A stretch of DNA of 64,000 bases. Source: Rhynchopus sp. YZ270_cl-10 (lineage: Eukaryota; Euglenozoa; Diplonemea; Diplonemida; Diplonemidae). The stretch spans positions 1,054,001-1,118,000 of the forward strand of contig OZ037915.1 of the NCBI GenBank assembly GCA_964035575.1, given 5' to 3'. This document shows, one piece after another, positions 31,174-41,582 of this stretch (positions are counted from its first letter, which is position 1; every line of letters starts with the position of its first letter). The translations under genes were made by a program, and so were the position numbers. The notes under the pieces were generated by a model. That model saw only the letters and a program-made list of their open reading frames with translations. It was not told where the DNA came from and made no database searches.

Positions 31174-32973
31174 CTACTTCCCCGCTGGCTGGGTGTTCCC
31201 TTCTGTGCCTGATGTGCTTGTTGTGCCTGTGTTTGCTGTGTCTGATGTGCCGTAAATTGGTGCCAGGGCACCTGCCTTGAGCGGGTTTGTTGGGTGCAGT
31301 ATCTGTGTGTAGGGTGTGAGCACATTGGGCCCGTCACCTGTGCAGAACTTGATGAAAGTGCAGACAAGGATCACGGCCATTGCACCGCCCAGTGCAGCGA
31401 ACGTCATGACGGTGCGGGACGTGAGGACGTCGTCCTGCGAAGATGTGTCTGCTGCCTGCCCTGCAGCCAGGCCGCACAGGTCAGACGTGCATGGTGGTGC
31501 ACCGTCGTTCGTGAGGTACGTGTTCCCAGCAAGGATCTCCTCGACGATCTTGTCAGCCCACGCCTTCCCCTCGCCCTGCAGCCTGGGCTTGGCCTCCGCA
31601 AGAGAGAGGTCAGCCTTCTTCCCCCGCAGGCGTGCCACAGCACTCACAATGTCCTGCTGCAGGTCGTTCAGCGGCTGCAGCGCTTCGCGTAGGAAGTCCT
31701 TTGTGTCCACCTTCGGTGCGTCCGGCAGCGTCATCGGGCAGTCCGTACGCGGTGTGTCGAGGAACTGGTCCGCAAAAGATGCTGCCCAAGCGTCACGCTT
31801 CGTCAGAGGCTCGCCCAGCCCGAACATCTCACGCATCGTCTTGATGATCGAGGTCAGCTCGTACTGCGAGTCACCCTGGTTCTCAGGGGCACCAATCACC
31901 TTCCCCTTCTCCACCCAAGGCGAGATCAGCAGTGTTGGTACACGCAGTCCTGTTCTGTTGAAGCCGAACCCCTCATCAGGGAAGGAGGCGATGTCATCTG
32001 GTGCGGGTGCCTCCTCAGTGGGGACGTGGTCGTAGAAGCCACCGTGCTCGTCGTAGGTGATGATGAAGAGGGTGTTGTTCCAGCCCTTGCCTGCACGCAG
32101 GATCTCGTACACCTCCTTCATGAGGAGCTCTCCATTGGCAACGTGGTGGTCGGGGTGCTGGTCGTTGGCCCCAACGAAGTGGATGGGGTCCACAAACCAG
32201 CGTGGGTTGATGTAGGAGAAGGTGGGGAGCGTGCCCTCAGCAGCGTCCTTCTTGAAGGTGGACATCCTGTGCAGGTGTCCCGGGCTTGTGAAGAGCTTCT
32301 TGACAATAGTCGCCTCAAGCGGGATGTCGTGGAAGTAGAACTTCCAGTCGTAGCCAGCCTCCTCGAACAGGTCGAAGATCGTCTTCCCTCCGTACAGGAT
32401 ACCGTGCTTGTTCCAGTGGCTCGTCTTCGTGTCGCCCATAGACGTACCAAGGAGCTGGAACAGACGGTTCGGCCATGTGGGTCCAGGCACACTGCAGTAG
32501 TATTTGTCGAACAGGTTGAACTCTGCCGCAAGTGTCGACAGAATCGGGAGACGTTCGGGTGTGAACATGTTCAGAATAGAGGACACATCCTTGTGGTGCT
32601 GACCCTCAAACTGCGCAAACCCATCCATGGTGGGCACTGCGTGTGCAGAGGGCTGGAGACCATGTGTGCCTCCAAACAGCTTGTCAGTGGTGGGTGCACA
32701 GTCGTGGTTCGGGTCGAGAGGAGCAATGTACGGGCTGGTGTTGTTCACGTGGATCTTCTTGCTGTTCGGGTCAGACACGTTCAGCAGGTTGTACTCCGTC
32801 CCCTTCAGCCCGTCCACACCAGGGAAGAACCCACACATGTGGTCGAACGAACGGTTCTCCTCCATCAGCACAACAACGTGCTTGATCTTGTCCTGTGGCG
32901 GGACCACCTTCACCTTCCCCTCAGCCACACACAGCAGGGCCGACGCCCATACAAGCGCGCTTACCATACGCAT
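31174..32973 (-). CDS. NPC-d: phosphoesterase with C-terminal transmembrane anchor, 599 aa
   Basis: Begins MRMVSALVWASALLCVAEG and keeps ENRSFDHMCGFFPG, SAHAVPTMDGF, GPTWPNR, NDQHPDHHVANGE and TYDEHGGFYDHV. About 100 residues follow the usual end: a Cys/Ser/Asp linker (GAPPCTSDLCGLAAGQAADT), a hydrophobic helix VMTFAALGGAMAVILVCTFI (about 522-541) and a 56-residue Thr/Ser/Gly/Pro-rich tail. That makes it a predicted type I membrane protein with the enzyme outside, while its paralogues look soluble and secreted. The catalytic variable window differs strongly from a-c. The start has only a short CATCAG-AGAAT context and a different upstream flank. Confidence 0.9.
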   Translation of the reverse strand: MRMVSALVWASALLCVAEGKVKVVPPQDKIKHVVVLMEENRSFDHMCGFFPGVDGLKGTEYNLLNVSDPNSKKIHVNNTSPYIAPLDPNHDCAPTTDKLFGGTHGLQPSAHAVPTMDGFAQFEGQHHKDVSSILNMFTPERLPILSTLAAEFNLFDKYYCSVPGPTWPNRLFQLLGTSMGDTKTSHWNKHGILYGGKTIFDLFEEAGYDWKFYFHDIPLEATIVKKLFTSPGHLHRMSTFKKDAAEGTLPTFSYINPRWFVDPIHFVGANDQHPDHHVANGELLMKEVYEILRAGKGWNNTLFIITYDEHGGFYDHVPTEEAPAPDDIASFPDEGFGFNRTGLRVPTLLISPWVEKGKVIGAPENQGDSQYELTSIIKTMREMFGLGEPLTKRDAWAASFADQFLDTPRTDCPMTLPDAPKVDTKDFLREALQPLNDLQQDIVSAVARLRGKKADLSLAEAKPRLQGEGKAWADKIVEEILAGNTYLTNDGAPPCTSDLCGLAAGQAADTSSQDDVLTSRTVMTFAALGGAMAVILVCTFIKFCTGDGPNVLTPYTQILHPTNPLKAGALAPIYGTSDTANTGTTSTSGTEGNTQPAGK

Positions 32974-33073
32974 ATTCTCTGATGTATCACGTCACCTCCC
33001 CGCTGACCTGGTGAGTGTAGTTTGGTATCCACAACAAGACATGAGTCCTGACGAACCTCCGCCTGATGGCTTA

Positions 33074-33608
33074 CTGGGGGGGGCTAATAAAGTATACGGT
33101 GCTAATAAAGTATACGGGGGTAATAAAGTATACGGTGCGGAAACCCATTTTGAGCGTGTAAATCTGTGAAATAAAGTATACGGTTTTTGTGTACATTTTT
33201 CTTACTAAAAAAATTTTTCAGCAAGTTTTGCACAAAAAATCGAAAAAATTTTTTTTTTGATTTCGGTGGTCCGGATTCTGTGCGTGCTGTGATGGGGTCA
33301 CTTTGTGCTGAGAAACGAGTATTTTTGACCTAAAACGCGTGTATCAGTTTTTACACGATTGGTGCTGATGGGGTTCAGATTTGTGAAAATTTAAGTCACC
33401 AAAAAATTGTTCATTTTTCCACATTGACCCCACCACTGGCTGGGATTGGCCCAAAAATGCCAATGGTGGTGTTTTCGCGAGGTTTCGGCCACTAGAAACC
33501 CCAAAATAACAGTGATTTTTTTTTTTTTTTCCTTTTTCGTTTTTTGGCCATTTAAGCAGTAATTCCCGCCGAATAAAGTATACGTATACTTTAATAGCTC
33601 CCCCCCAG
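33074..33608. mobile_element. TA-flanked MITE, 535 bp, with internal TAATAAAGTATACGG repeats
   Basis: Ends CTGGGGGGGGCTAATAAAGT and the near-complement ACTTTAATAGCTCCCCCCCAG. TA lies directly outside both ends (33072-33073, 33609-33610). The motif AATAAAGTATACGG occurs three times at the left end, again near 33171, and in inverted form at the right end. The middle has CATTGACCCCACCACTGGC, like the core of the elements at 57488 and 62373. No ORF. Tc1/mariner-like by TSD, moderately sure. Confidence 0.75.
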
Positions 33609-34661
33609 TAGTTCGGATGTGGCAGGAAAGTCCAGCACAATAAAAGCACATCACAATAGTCTGCTCAGGTTCAACGCAACAAACAAATGGGTAGCTGAGG
33701 TGGGGGGACCCTTTTTTTTTCCTTTTCATTTTCATTCTTTGTGATTGGTCGTTGGTTCAGTTACCTGCCAACAGGCCTGTACGCTACACACAAAACAACT
33801 AAACGCACGATAAAAAAACTCGGATACAGCGCTTCCTCTTTTCCTTTGCATCTATGTTTTACCCACTCTTCTCCTAAGAACCTTCCTAGGGCAAGAACGT
33901 TATGCTCTGCACTAAAAGCTGGGCACAACACGCCCCTCCTTTTTTCCCCCCGTTCTTTTACTTTTTTGAAGCACTCTTCTCTACCTCGGCAGGTCCTCAG
34001 CAACAAAAAAACACCCCCTATTTAGGAGATCCAATAACCTTCTTGGTCGTTAACAGTAACTAATCGCTGAGAGGGGGGCTTGGAATGGGAGATACCATAA
34101 CATCTCTTATTCACTTTGTGAACAAAAAAAAAAAAGGGAAAAAATGTCGTTCAAAGTGAACAAGAGATGTGGTATGTCTCTTATTCAGCAGACCCCAGTA
34201 GCGTTGACCGCATAACGCCAGAAAGCCATCTACGTTGCAGCTCTTTGCAAGCATTGAACTGATTATTGTTGCTTGTTGTGCCTGCCCAGTGCGATTTGAG
34301 AAATATTGAACAAAAGAAAACCGACGGTGCAGATAACGTTGTAGAAAAAAAAAAGGAGAGAGAGAGAGGAATGTCACATTTTGAATGTCAAAAATACATT
34401 TGCTAGTATGGATGAAGGGGTGACTTTTTGCGCACTTTTTTTTTGCACCCCCCCTCCATGCCACACCATTTGCATTTTTTTGTTTTTGGTATATTTGCAC
34501 TATTGTCAAAATTAAACGCTGCATAAATAAAGAGAGAGAGAGAGAGAGAGAGAGAGGGAAAGTGAACAACTGGCAATACCACGTTGCATTTCTGAGAAGC
34601 AACTATGGGAGGGCATAAAGCTGCTGGCGTTGTAAAACAAAGAAAAGTTTATATGATGATC

Positions 34662-34680
34662 CTAAGCCTCTCGTGCTTAG
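34662..34680. repeat. CCTCTCGTG-loop hairpin with CTAAG/CTTAG stem
   Basis: CTAAG-CCTCTCGTG-CTTAG, embedded in GATGATC...TCACCT, which extends the pairing. Identical core at 42549-42567; variants at 15461-15480, 35628-35646 and 63334-63350. Confidence 0.65.
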
Positions 34681-34877
34681 TCACCTAACAAAAACAGGGT
34701 GGTCGTGATTGTGCGTTCGGAACAAACAAAGTTGTTTCTCGAAACATAAAACAAAAAACAAAACCATCGCAGTAAGGACCAGGGATGTAATGGTAATCGC
34801 TCCAGTAAGAGTTGTTCAGAAATCGTAAACATAAAATGAAAATGAAGGTGCTAACATATTTGATTACACAGCAACCA

Positions 34878-35023
34878 CCACCTGATTTTTACCCCGCGTA
34901 TAGGCCCGTACAGGCGCGTAAAGGCCCGTACAGGCCCGAAAAGGCCAAACCCCACCCATTTTCCCCAGCCTTTACGCGCCTTACGCGCTATACGCGCCTA
35001 TACGCGGGGTAAAAATCAGGCGG
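34878..35023. mobile_element. CCACCTG-family MITE, copy 3, 5-bp TSD AACCA
   Basis: CCACCTGATTTTTACCCCGC at the left; GCGGGGTAAAAATCAGGCGG at the right. AACCA at 34873-34877 and 35024-35028. The interior is a series of CCCGTACAGG / GCGCCTATACGC words that can pair across the element. Located far from the NPC duplication, so it was mobile independently. Confidence 0.88.
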
Positions 35024-36482
35024 AACCAATAAAACAAAAGGGAGAAAAAAGAAATATTTGAGAACATGAACAAAGCCTTTACCATGCTTAACTCACCTTT
35101 GAACAAAAAGGGGAAAGGAGAAAAGGGGAAAAGGAGATAGAACGAAGCGAAGCTTCATCCAAAAAAAAAAAAAAAAAAACCCATATGTTGACAAAATCGC
35201 GCACAACTATAAATAAGAACTCGTAAAGAAGACAGAAGAAAAAAACACTCTGAATTCGCACCAACACAGCGAGTATCACAGTGTCCGCACTTTCCCCTAC
35301 TCCCAACCAAACAGTAATCAAAAATAACTTGGCATCCAAATAAGTTTGGCAAATTTGAGGATTTTTTTTTGAGAAAAATTTGGCGACTTTTTTTTGAAAG
35401 CCAACCATATTTTGAGTACTGCAAAGGGAGTTGTGAGTTGTGGTGGACACAGCAAAACCTGGCTATTTGAGGCACAATGGGGTTAAAACATAGGGTGGGG
35501 GAGCTGTTGGGTGAAATGGGAGGGGGGCAAACACGAGAAGTATCAATTTCATACACTGTACATTCAAAGAAGACCTAAAAAAAAAACGCTCACAAACAGA
35601 GGAAGAAAAAGGTTGGTTTAGACGTACCTAAGCCCCTCTGTGCTTAGAGACCTAAACGAAAAAAGAAAGTTCCCATCAGATAAAAAGAGCAAAAGCTGGT
35701 CAGATTTTTATTTGATTTTTAGACTACTTTCATAGACCAGCCACGGTTTTTTTTTTCTTCACAGGATCAAAAAGCTGATAAGAAAAGCCTCTTATTGGTT
35801 ACTTTAGAGAGATGGGGCATTTTCTCCAAAAACAGTGTTTGGGTTGGGGGAGGGGGGTTGAGGAGGTGGAGTAAGGGAAGAGAGGCAAAACGGGGCACAC
35901 GAGAAACGGGTAGTCAATTCTATTCTGGGTATCGGACCTCAGTACTACTTTGTTCCCTCACCCTGCGGGGGAGGGGTAGAACAACGGAATACTGTACTCA
36001 AATATCAGCAGAATTTACTGTGCGTTCCTCGTACAACACGGTTTTCTGACCATGTATTCACTTTTTTTTTTAAAGAATCTCGAATAAGCATCTTTGTACA
36101 GACAACTCCTGCACAACAAACGCTATCAATCTATCAACAGGGGTAAAGGACACATGGAAAACATTGAGGGGGAGGAAAAGACAAAAAAAAAAAGGGCTTT
36201 GCAAGAAGATGACCCTAAGCCCTACACCCGCAGTAGTCCTTGATCACGGATCGCTGCCAAAAGAAAAGTACAGACACCTCAACAGTCTCCTCAAGGCACA
36301 CAGGCACGTGAAAGAAAATAGGAAGAACTCGATGGAGAGTGCACAGGGCGTCGCATTGCACCTCTGTCCCTTACTACAGCATTGCTTGCATACTGACAAG
36401 ACACACACGCAGACACGGGGTATTAAAAATATATTAACAAGCCCTGGGCAGAGGCGGAGGGGTTTCAACCATGAAGGGCATT

Positions 36483-37964
36483 TCAGGCCTTTCTGTGGAG
36501 GATGTTGTTGCCCGCAAGGATCTCGTCTGTCACCTTCTTGAACCAGTCGCTGGCCTGGTGCTGGTGTGTGGGAAGGGCCTCCTCCTGGCAGAGGGGTTGA
36601 TCCCTCCCGTGCACGTTCGCCAAGCCCCTGATGATGTCCTGCTGCAGGTGGTTCACAGGCTGCGCCAGCTCACGCTCCAGGTCGCCCTCTTCAGGCTTCG
36701 GTGCATCCGGCAGCGTCATCGGGCAGTCCGTACGCGGCGTGTCGAGGAACTGGTCCGCAAAAGATGCTGCCCACGCGTCACGCTTCGTCAGAGGCTCGCC
36801 CAGCCCGAACATCTCACGCATCGTCTTGATGATCGAGGTCAGCTCGAACTGCGAGTCACCCTGGTTCTCAGGGGCACCAATCACCTTCCCCTTCTCCACC
36901 CAAGGCGAGATCATGAGAGTCGGAATGCGGACTCCTGTTCTGTTGAAGCTGAACTTGGTGTCAGGGTTGGAGGTGCTGTTGTCTGGGACAGGTGCGTACG
37001 GTGTGGGGACGTGGTCGTAGAAGCCACCGTGCTCGTCGTAGGTGATGATGAAGAGGGTGTTGTTCCAGCCCTTGCCTGCACGCAGTGTCTCGTACACCTC
37101 TTTCATGAGCTCCTCACCGTATGCAACGTTGTGGTCGGGGTGCTGGTCGCTGGCGCCCTTGTTCAAGATCTTCGACGCAGACCAACGTGGGTTCATGTAG
37201 GAGAAGGTGGGGAGCGTGCCCTCCTTCGCGTCCTTCTTGAAGCGCTCCATGTCGTGCACGTGGAGTGGGTGTTCCACAAGCGTCTTCAGCATTGCCATCT
37301 CCAGGGGTGCGTCGTGGAAGTAGAACTTCCAGTCGTAGCCAGCCTCCTCGAACAGGTCGAAGATCGTCTTCCCGTCGTACAGCCCGGTCAGGGTGTTGGG
37401 GTCCCATTCCTTTGTGGCAGTGTCGCCAAGGGACGTGCCCATCATCTGGAACAGACGGTTCGGCCATGTGGGTCCAGGCACACTGCAGAAGTATTTATCG
37501 AACAGGTTGAACTCTGTCGCAAGTGTCGACATGATCGGGAGACGTTCGGGTGTGAACATGTTCAGAATAGAGGATGCGTCGCCGTGCTTCCTTCCTTCGA
37601 ACTGCGCAAACCCACTCATGTCGGGCACTGCGTGTGCAGAGGGCTGGTGGCCGTTGTCCACCCCAAATATCTTGTCCGTCGTAGGTGTGACACTGTGGTC
37701 AGGGTCGTACGGCCCCACGTAGGGGCTGGTGTTGTTCACATAAACCTTCTTGCTGTTCGGGTCAGACACATTGAACAGGTTGTACTCCGTGCCCTTCAGC
37801 CCGTCCACACCAGGGAAGAACCCACACATGTGGTCGAACGAACGGTTCTCCTCCATCAGCACAACAACGTGCTTGATCTTGTCCTGTGGCGGGATCACCT
37901 TCACCTTCCCCTCAGCCACACACAGCAGGGCCGACGCCCATACAAGCGCGCTTACGGTACGCAT
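36483..37964 (-). CDS. NPC-e: secreted phosphoesterase/phospholipase C-type enzyme, 493 aa
   Basis: The frame is open to 38405, but the start is set at 37964 because MRTVSALVWASALLCVAEG aligns with all paralogues and follows CCCTTCCCCACCCCACCGCAG-AGCGTATTTGAGAAT. Carries ENRSFDH, SAHAVPDMSGF, PGPTWPNRLFQM, DQHPDHNVAYGE and TYDEHGGFYDHVPTP. The variable window (KEWDPNTLTGLYDGKTIF, HDAPLEMAMLKTLVEHPLH, SASKILNKGAS) is closest to NPC-f. The C-terminus ends EILAGNNILHRKA. Predicted secreted. The 5' leader resembles that of f. Confidence 0.9.
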   Translation of the reverse strand: MRTVSALVWASALLCVAEGKVKVIPPQDKIKHVVVLMEENRSFDHMCGFFPGVDGLKGTEYNLFNVSDPNSKKVYVNNTSPYVGPYDPDHSVTPTTDKIFGVDNGHQPSAHAVPDMSGFAQFEGRKHGDASSILNMFTPERLPIMSTLATEFNLFDKYFCSVPGPTWPNRLFQMMGTSLGDTATKEWDPNTLTGLYDGKTIFDLFEEAGYDWKFYFHDAPLEMAMLKTLVEHPLHVHDMERFKKDAKEGTLPTFSYMNPRWSASKILNKGASDQHPDHNVAYGEELMKEVYETLRAGKGWNNTLFIITYDEHGGFYDHVPTPYAPVPDNSTSNPDTKFSFNRTGVRIPTLMISPWVEKGKVIGAPENQGDSQFELTSIIKTMREMFGLGEPLTKRDAWAASFADQFLDTPRTDCPMTLPDAPKPEEGDLERELAQPVNHLQQDIIRGLANVHGRDQPLCQEEALPTHQHQASDWFKKVTDEILAGNNILHRKA

Positions 37965-39113
37965 ATTCTCAAATACGCTCTGCGGTGGGGTGGGGAAGGG
38001 GATGGGTGTCAGAGGTGGAAACAAATGCATAGTGGGGTCTTCTTTTCTTTTTTCCTTTTTGTATTTCATCCAACACAGCACAGTGTGCAGTGGTGAATGA
38101 AATCGATATCTGCGACAAAGTGTCAGCTGCCCACCAACACGTGCCCTATCTTGGGAGCAACGACTTGCATTGCCTGGTACGTGACACAATGGTCGTGTCT
38201 GAACAGCTGCCAGGGGGGAGGGGGGGACAGGAACGTCGCAATACGGGAAGGCCGGACTCTCTGAAGAATAAAACAAAAACAGAGATAGCCAACCCGACTG
38301 CTGGTGCTCAACGATAAAACCGGGGACCGGCTTGGCTGGGTCACAAACCCGCCTATTTTTTTGTCCAAAACCAAGCTTAGACCCCACGAGAAAACGAGAA
38401 AACAAAAAAAATCAACAATAAAATCCTGATTGTTTTTTGGCAGCTGAAAAAGGCCGTTCTGGCCACGCATAGTTACAGTATCAGGAACAAAAAAAAAATG
38501 TGCGGCCACGAAGGCGTATGGACAGACGCACATGGTGTCATGATCACCTGGCAATTTTAAAAAAAAGCCTTTCTTGGAGTTAGCCCGAAAGAGGTAGAGG
38601 GGGGTACATTGGATACCGCTTGTGTGAGTGCGCGGAGCAGAGTGGACAAAGTTGGTACTCGCAAAAGCCCCTTTAGGGCAGTCGCTGCTACAAACAACCA
38701 CCACACTTACACACTCGAGGGACAAGCATTTCCTTGTACTGTAAACAAGGAAAAAAAAAACAAAACCAAAAAATGTAAAACAAAAACAAAAAAAAATGTA
38801 AGGGATTTTGATCGTCTAAAGAGGGAGTCGCTTCCATGAATGTGAGTCAGCCATATGGAGAGTGCGTGTGGACTTGTCTTTCGAGTATGATTACGGCACG
38901 TCTCGGGAACCAAGGGTCGTACCGTGTGAAACGCATTGTACAGAACAGAATTCTGTGCAAAGACACAAATCACACAAAAAAGACGGGTGTCACAACAAAC
39001 ATCCTACGCTGTTCTTGTAGTGCAACGCTGGAAAAATAAAAGTTGAATAGTAAATAGAATACAAAAAAAAACCCGGGGACCGGTGTCCCTGGGCCTCACA
39101 TCACATCAGCGCA
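37965..39113. other. Intergenic; part duplicated downstream of the second OYE gene
   Basis: 38050-39090 shares segments with 42365-43716: a TTTGTATTTCATCC...GTGTCAGCTGCCCACCAAC block, GGAACGTCGCAATACGGGAAG, and GGGCAGTCGCTGCTACAAAC. The flank therefore duplicated with the OYE gene. No ORF is supported. Confidence 0.6.
39073..39094. other. GC-rich hairpin just downstream of the OYE fusion stop
   Basis: CCGGGGAC-CGGT-GTCCCTGG, an 8-bp stem with one mismatch and a 4-nt loop. It lies about 20 bp after the stop. The same hairpin follows the second OYE gene at 43695-43714. A 3'-UTR or RNA-processing signal is possible; it may equally be carried along by the duplication. Confidence 0.55.
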
Positions 39114-41582
39114 TCAGCTGGACTCTGCAGTCTCCTTCAGCTTCTTCTGCTCCACCTCCGCAAGCGTGGGGTAGTCAGTGTATCCTGCAGAGCCAAAGCC
39201 AAACGTCCACCAGTACTTCATCTCTGCGTCTGGGTTGAGGGGTGCGTTTACGGCAAAGCGCTCAGGCAGGTCAGGGGTGCTGATGTAGGGACGGCCGAAG
39301 GCAATCATGTCTGTGTCGTCTGCCTGCAGACGCTCCTCAGCAGTGTCGCGGGTGTACCCAACGTTGCCCATGAGCTTCGTCACACCGCCAGCACCAGCAG
39401 TCTTCTCGAGAATGTCACGTGCGTTGCGAAGCGTGAAGGCAGCGCAGAGGTCGTGGAAGCCAAAGGCCAGTCCGTCCATCACGTGCACGTAGGCCACCTT
39501 CTGGTTGCCGAGGAAGTCGATTGCCGCAGTGAACTGCTCAACGTTGTCCGCACTTCCCATCGATCCGTACGCACCGTTTGGTGCAAGACGCACACCAATC
39601 CTGTTCAGTGGGAACACAGTCGCCACCACACTCAGCACCTCCTTCAGCATGCGCAGCCTGTTCTCCACAGACCCACCGTACTCGTCAGTGCGTGTGTTGG
39701 TCGACGACTGCAGGAAGGTGTCAAGCAGGTAGCCGTTGGCACTGTGGATCTCAACCATGTCGAACCCAGCAGCCTTTGCATTCACAGCTGCCAGTCTGTA
39801 GTCCTCCTGGATGGCCTTGATCTCCTCCACAGTCAGTGCCTTCGGTGTCTGGTACGGCTTCTTCTCCCCAGCCACAGCTGTGATCTCACCCTCAATGGCG
39901 ATTGCCGACGGTGCCACAATCTGCTGCCCAGTCACATCCGAGTGGCTCTGGCGCCCCATGTGCCACAGCTGAAGTGCTGCGGTGGCGTTCTTCTCGTGCA
40001 TGCCTGCCACAATCGGCTTCCAGGCTTCCACCTGTGTGTTGTTCCAGATTCCGGGTGCGCAGTACCAGCTCAGACCCTGGCGTGAGATCCCTGTCGCCTC
40101 GACGATGACAAGTCCACAGGAGCTGCGCTGCTTGTAGTACTCAATCATCACCTCTGTGGGCACGTGCTCAGGTGTGGCACGTGCACGTGTCAAAGGTGCG
40201 AGAGCAATGCGGTTGCGGAGTGTGAGGTCACCCACCTGCACCTCGGACAGAAGCTTCAGGGGAGCATCCTCAGACACAGGGTTCTGCACAGGGGCCGCGC
40301 TGTCCTCTGCCTCCTTCAGCTTCTTCTGCTCCACCTCCGCAAGCGTGGGGTAGTCAGTGTATCCTGCAGAGCCAAAGCCAAACGTCCACCAGTACTTCAT
40401 CTCTGCGTCTGGGTTGAGAGGTGCGTTTACGGCAAAGCGCTCAGGCAGGTCAGGGGTGCTGATGTAGGGACGGCCGAAGGCAATCATGTCTGTGTCGTCT
40501 GCCTGCAGACGCTCCTCAGCAGTGTCGCGGGTGTACCCAACGTTGCCCATGAGCTTCGTCACACCGCCAGCACCAGCAGTCTTCTCAAGAATGTCACGTG
40601 CGTTGCGGAGCGTGAAGGCAGCACAGAGGTCGTGGAAGCCAAAGGCCAGTCCGTCCATCACGTGCACGTAGGCCACCTTCTGGTTGCCGAGGAAGTCGAT
40701 TGCCGCAGTGAACTGCTCAACGTTGTCCGCACTTCCCATCGATCCGTACGCACCGTTTGGTGCAAGACGCACACCAATCCTGTTCAGTGGGAACACAGTC
40801 GCCACCACACTCAGCACCTCCTTCAGCATGCGCAGTCTGTTCTCCACAGACCCACCGTACTCGTCAGTGCGTGTGTTGGTGGACGACTGCAGGAAGGTGT
40901 CAAGCAGGTAGCCGTTTGCACTGTGGATCTCAACCATGTCGAACCCGGCAGCCTTTGCGTTCACAGCTGCCAGTCTGTAGTCCTCCTGGATGGCCTTGAT
41001 CTCCTCCACAGTCAGTGCCTTCGGTGTCTGGTACGGCTTCTTCTCCCCAGCCACAGCTGTGATCTCACCCTCAATGGCGATTGCCGACGGTGCCACAATC
41101 TGCTGACCCGTCACATCCGAGTGACTCTGGCGTCCCATGTGCCACAGCTGAAGTGCTGCGGTGGCGTTCTTCTCGTGCATGCCTGCCACAATCGGCTTCC
41201 AGGCTTCCACCTGTGTGTTGTTCCAGATTCCGGGTGCGCAGTACCAGCTCAGACCCTGGCGTGAGATCCCTGTCGCCTCGACGATGACAAGCCCACAGGA
41301 GCTGCGCTGCTTGTAGTACTCAATCATCACCTCTGTGGGCACGTGCTCAGGTGTGGCACGTGCACGTGTCAAAGGTGCGAGGGCAATGCGGTTGCGCAGT
41401 GTGAGGTCACCCACCTGCACCTCGGACAGAAGCTTCAGGGGAGCATCCTCAGGTACCGGTGTGGACCTGTTTGCTGGTGCGTCGACGGTGTCGACCTTCT
41501 GAACCTTCTGAACCTGGGTAGGCTTAGTGGACGTCTTGGCAGGGGCGGTTTCCTTCTTCGGTGCGCTGGAGCAGTTTCCCAT
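39114..41582 (-). CDS. Tandem two-domain Old Yellow Enzyme with N-myristoylation motif, 822 aa
   Basis: OYE-family flavin enzymes reduce C=C bonds of alpha,beta-unsaturated carbonyls with NAD(P)H. The start at 41582 gives MGNCSSAPKKETAPAKT, an N-myristoylation consensus (Gly2, Ser6) with a palmitoylatable Cys4. The frame is open 38 codons further upstream, but that part is probably 5' UTR. After a Lys/Thr/Pro linker, two near-identical barrels follow (about 48-430 and 440-815). Each shows RNRIALAPLTRARA, ALQLWHMGRQSH, the catalytic HSANGY in MVEIHSANGYLLDTFLQ, DEYGGSVENRLR, AFGRPYISTPDLPERF (FMN phosphate site) and GYTDYPTL. The junction reads EAEDSAAPVQNPVSEDAPLKLL. OYEs usually have one barrel of about 380-400 residues. 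The single-domain gene at 43737 matches the C-terminal barrel more closely, pointing to unequal crossing-over. Confidence 0.9.
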   Translation of the reverse strand: MGNCSSAPKKETAPAKTSTKPTQVQKVQKVDTVDAPANRSTPVPEDAPLKLLSEVQVGDLTLRNRIALAPLTRARATPEHVPTEVMIEYYKQRSSCGLVIVEATGISRQGLSWYCAPGIWNNTQVEAWKPIVAGMHEKNATAALQLWHMGRQSHSDVTGQQIVAPSAIAIEGEITAVAGEKKPYQTPKALTVEEIKAIQEDYRLAAVNAKAAGFDMVEIHSANGYLLDTFLQSSTNTRTDEYGGSVENRLRMLKEVLSVVATVFPLNRIGVRLAPNGAYGSMGSADNVEQFTAAIDFLGNQKVAYVHVMDGLAFGFHDLCAAFTLRNARDILEKTAGAGGVTKLMGNVGYTRDTAEERLQADDTDMIAFGRPYISTPDLPERFAVNAPLNPDAEMKYWWTFGFGSAGYTDYPTLAEVEQKKLKEAEDSAAPVQNPVSEDAPLKLLSEVQVGDLTLRNRIALAPLTRARATPEHVPTEVMIEYYKQRSSCGLVIVEATGISRQGLSWYCAPGIWNNTQVEAWKPIVAGMHEKNATAALQLWHMGRQSHSDVTGQQIVAPSAIAIEGEITAVAGEKKPYQTPKALTVEEIKAIQEDYRLAAVNAKAAGFDMVEIHSANGYLLDTFLQSSTNTRTDEYGGSVENRLRMLKEVLSVVATVFPLNRIGVRLAPNGAYGSMGSADNVEQFTAAIDFLGNQKVAYVHVMDGLAFGFHDLCAAFTLRNARDILEKTAGAGGVTKLMGNVGYTRDTAEERLQADDTDMIAFGRPYISTPDLPERFAVNAPLNPDAEMKYWWTFGFGSAGYTDYPTLAEVEQKKLKETAESS

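Larger units (their letters stand above)
32974..36482. other. Intergenic with two MITEs and hairpins
   Basis: Holds the TA-flanked element at 33074-33608, the CCACCTG MITE at 34878-35023, CCTCTCGTG-type hairpins at 34662-34680 and 35628-35646, and a (GA)n run near 34532-34556. Other ORFs lie in low-complexity AT-rich DNA and are not supported. Confidence 0.6.

Noticed and set aside
36483-38405. 640-residue NPC-e with a long N-terminal extension
   Set aside because: The extension has no homology and crosses a pyrimidine tract plus CAG. The MRTVSALVW start at 37964 is shared by the paralogues.
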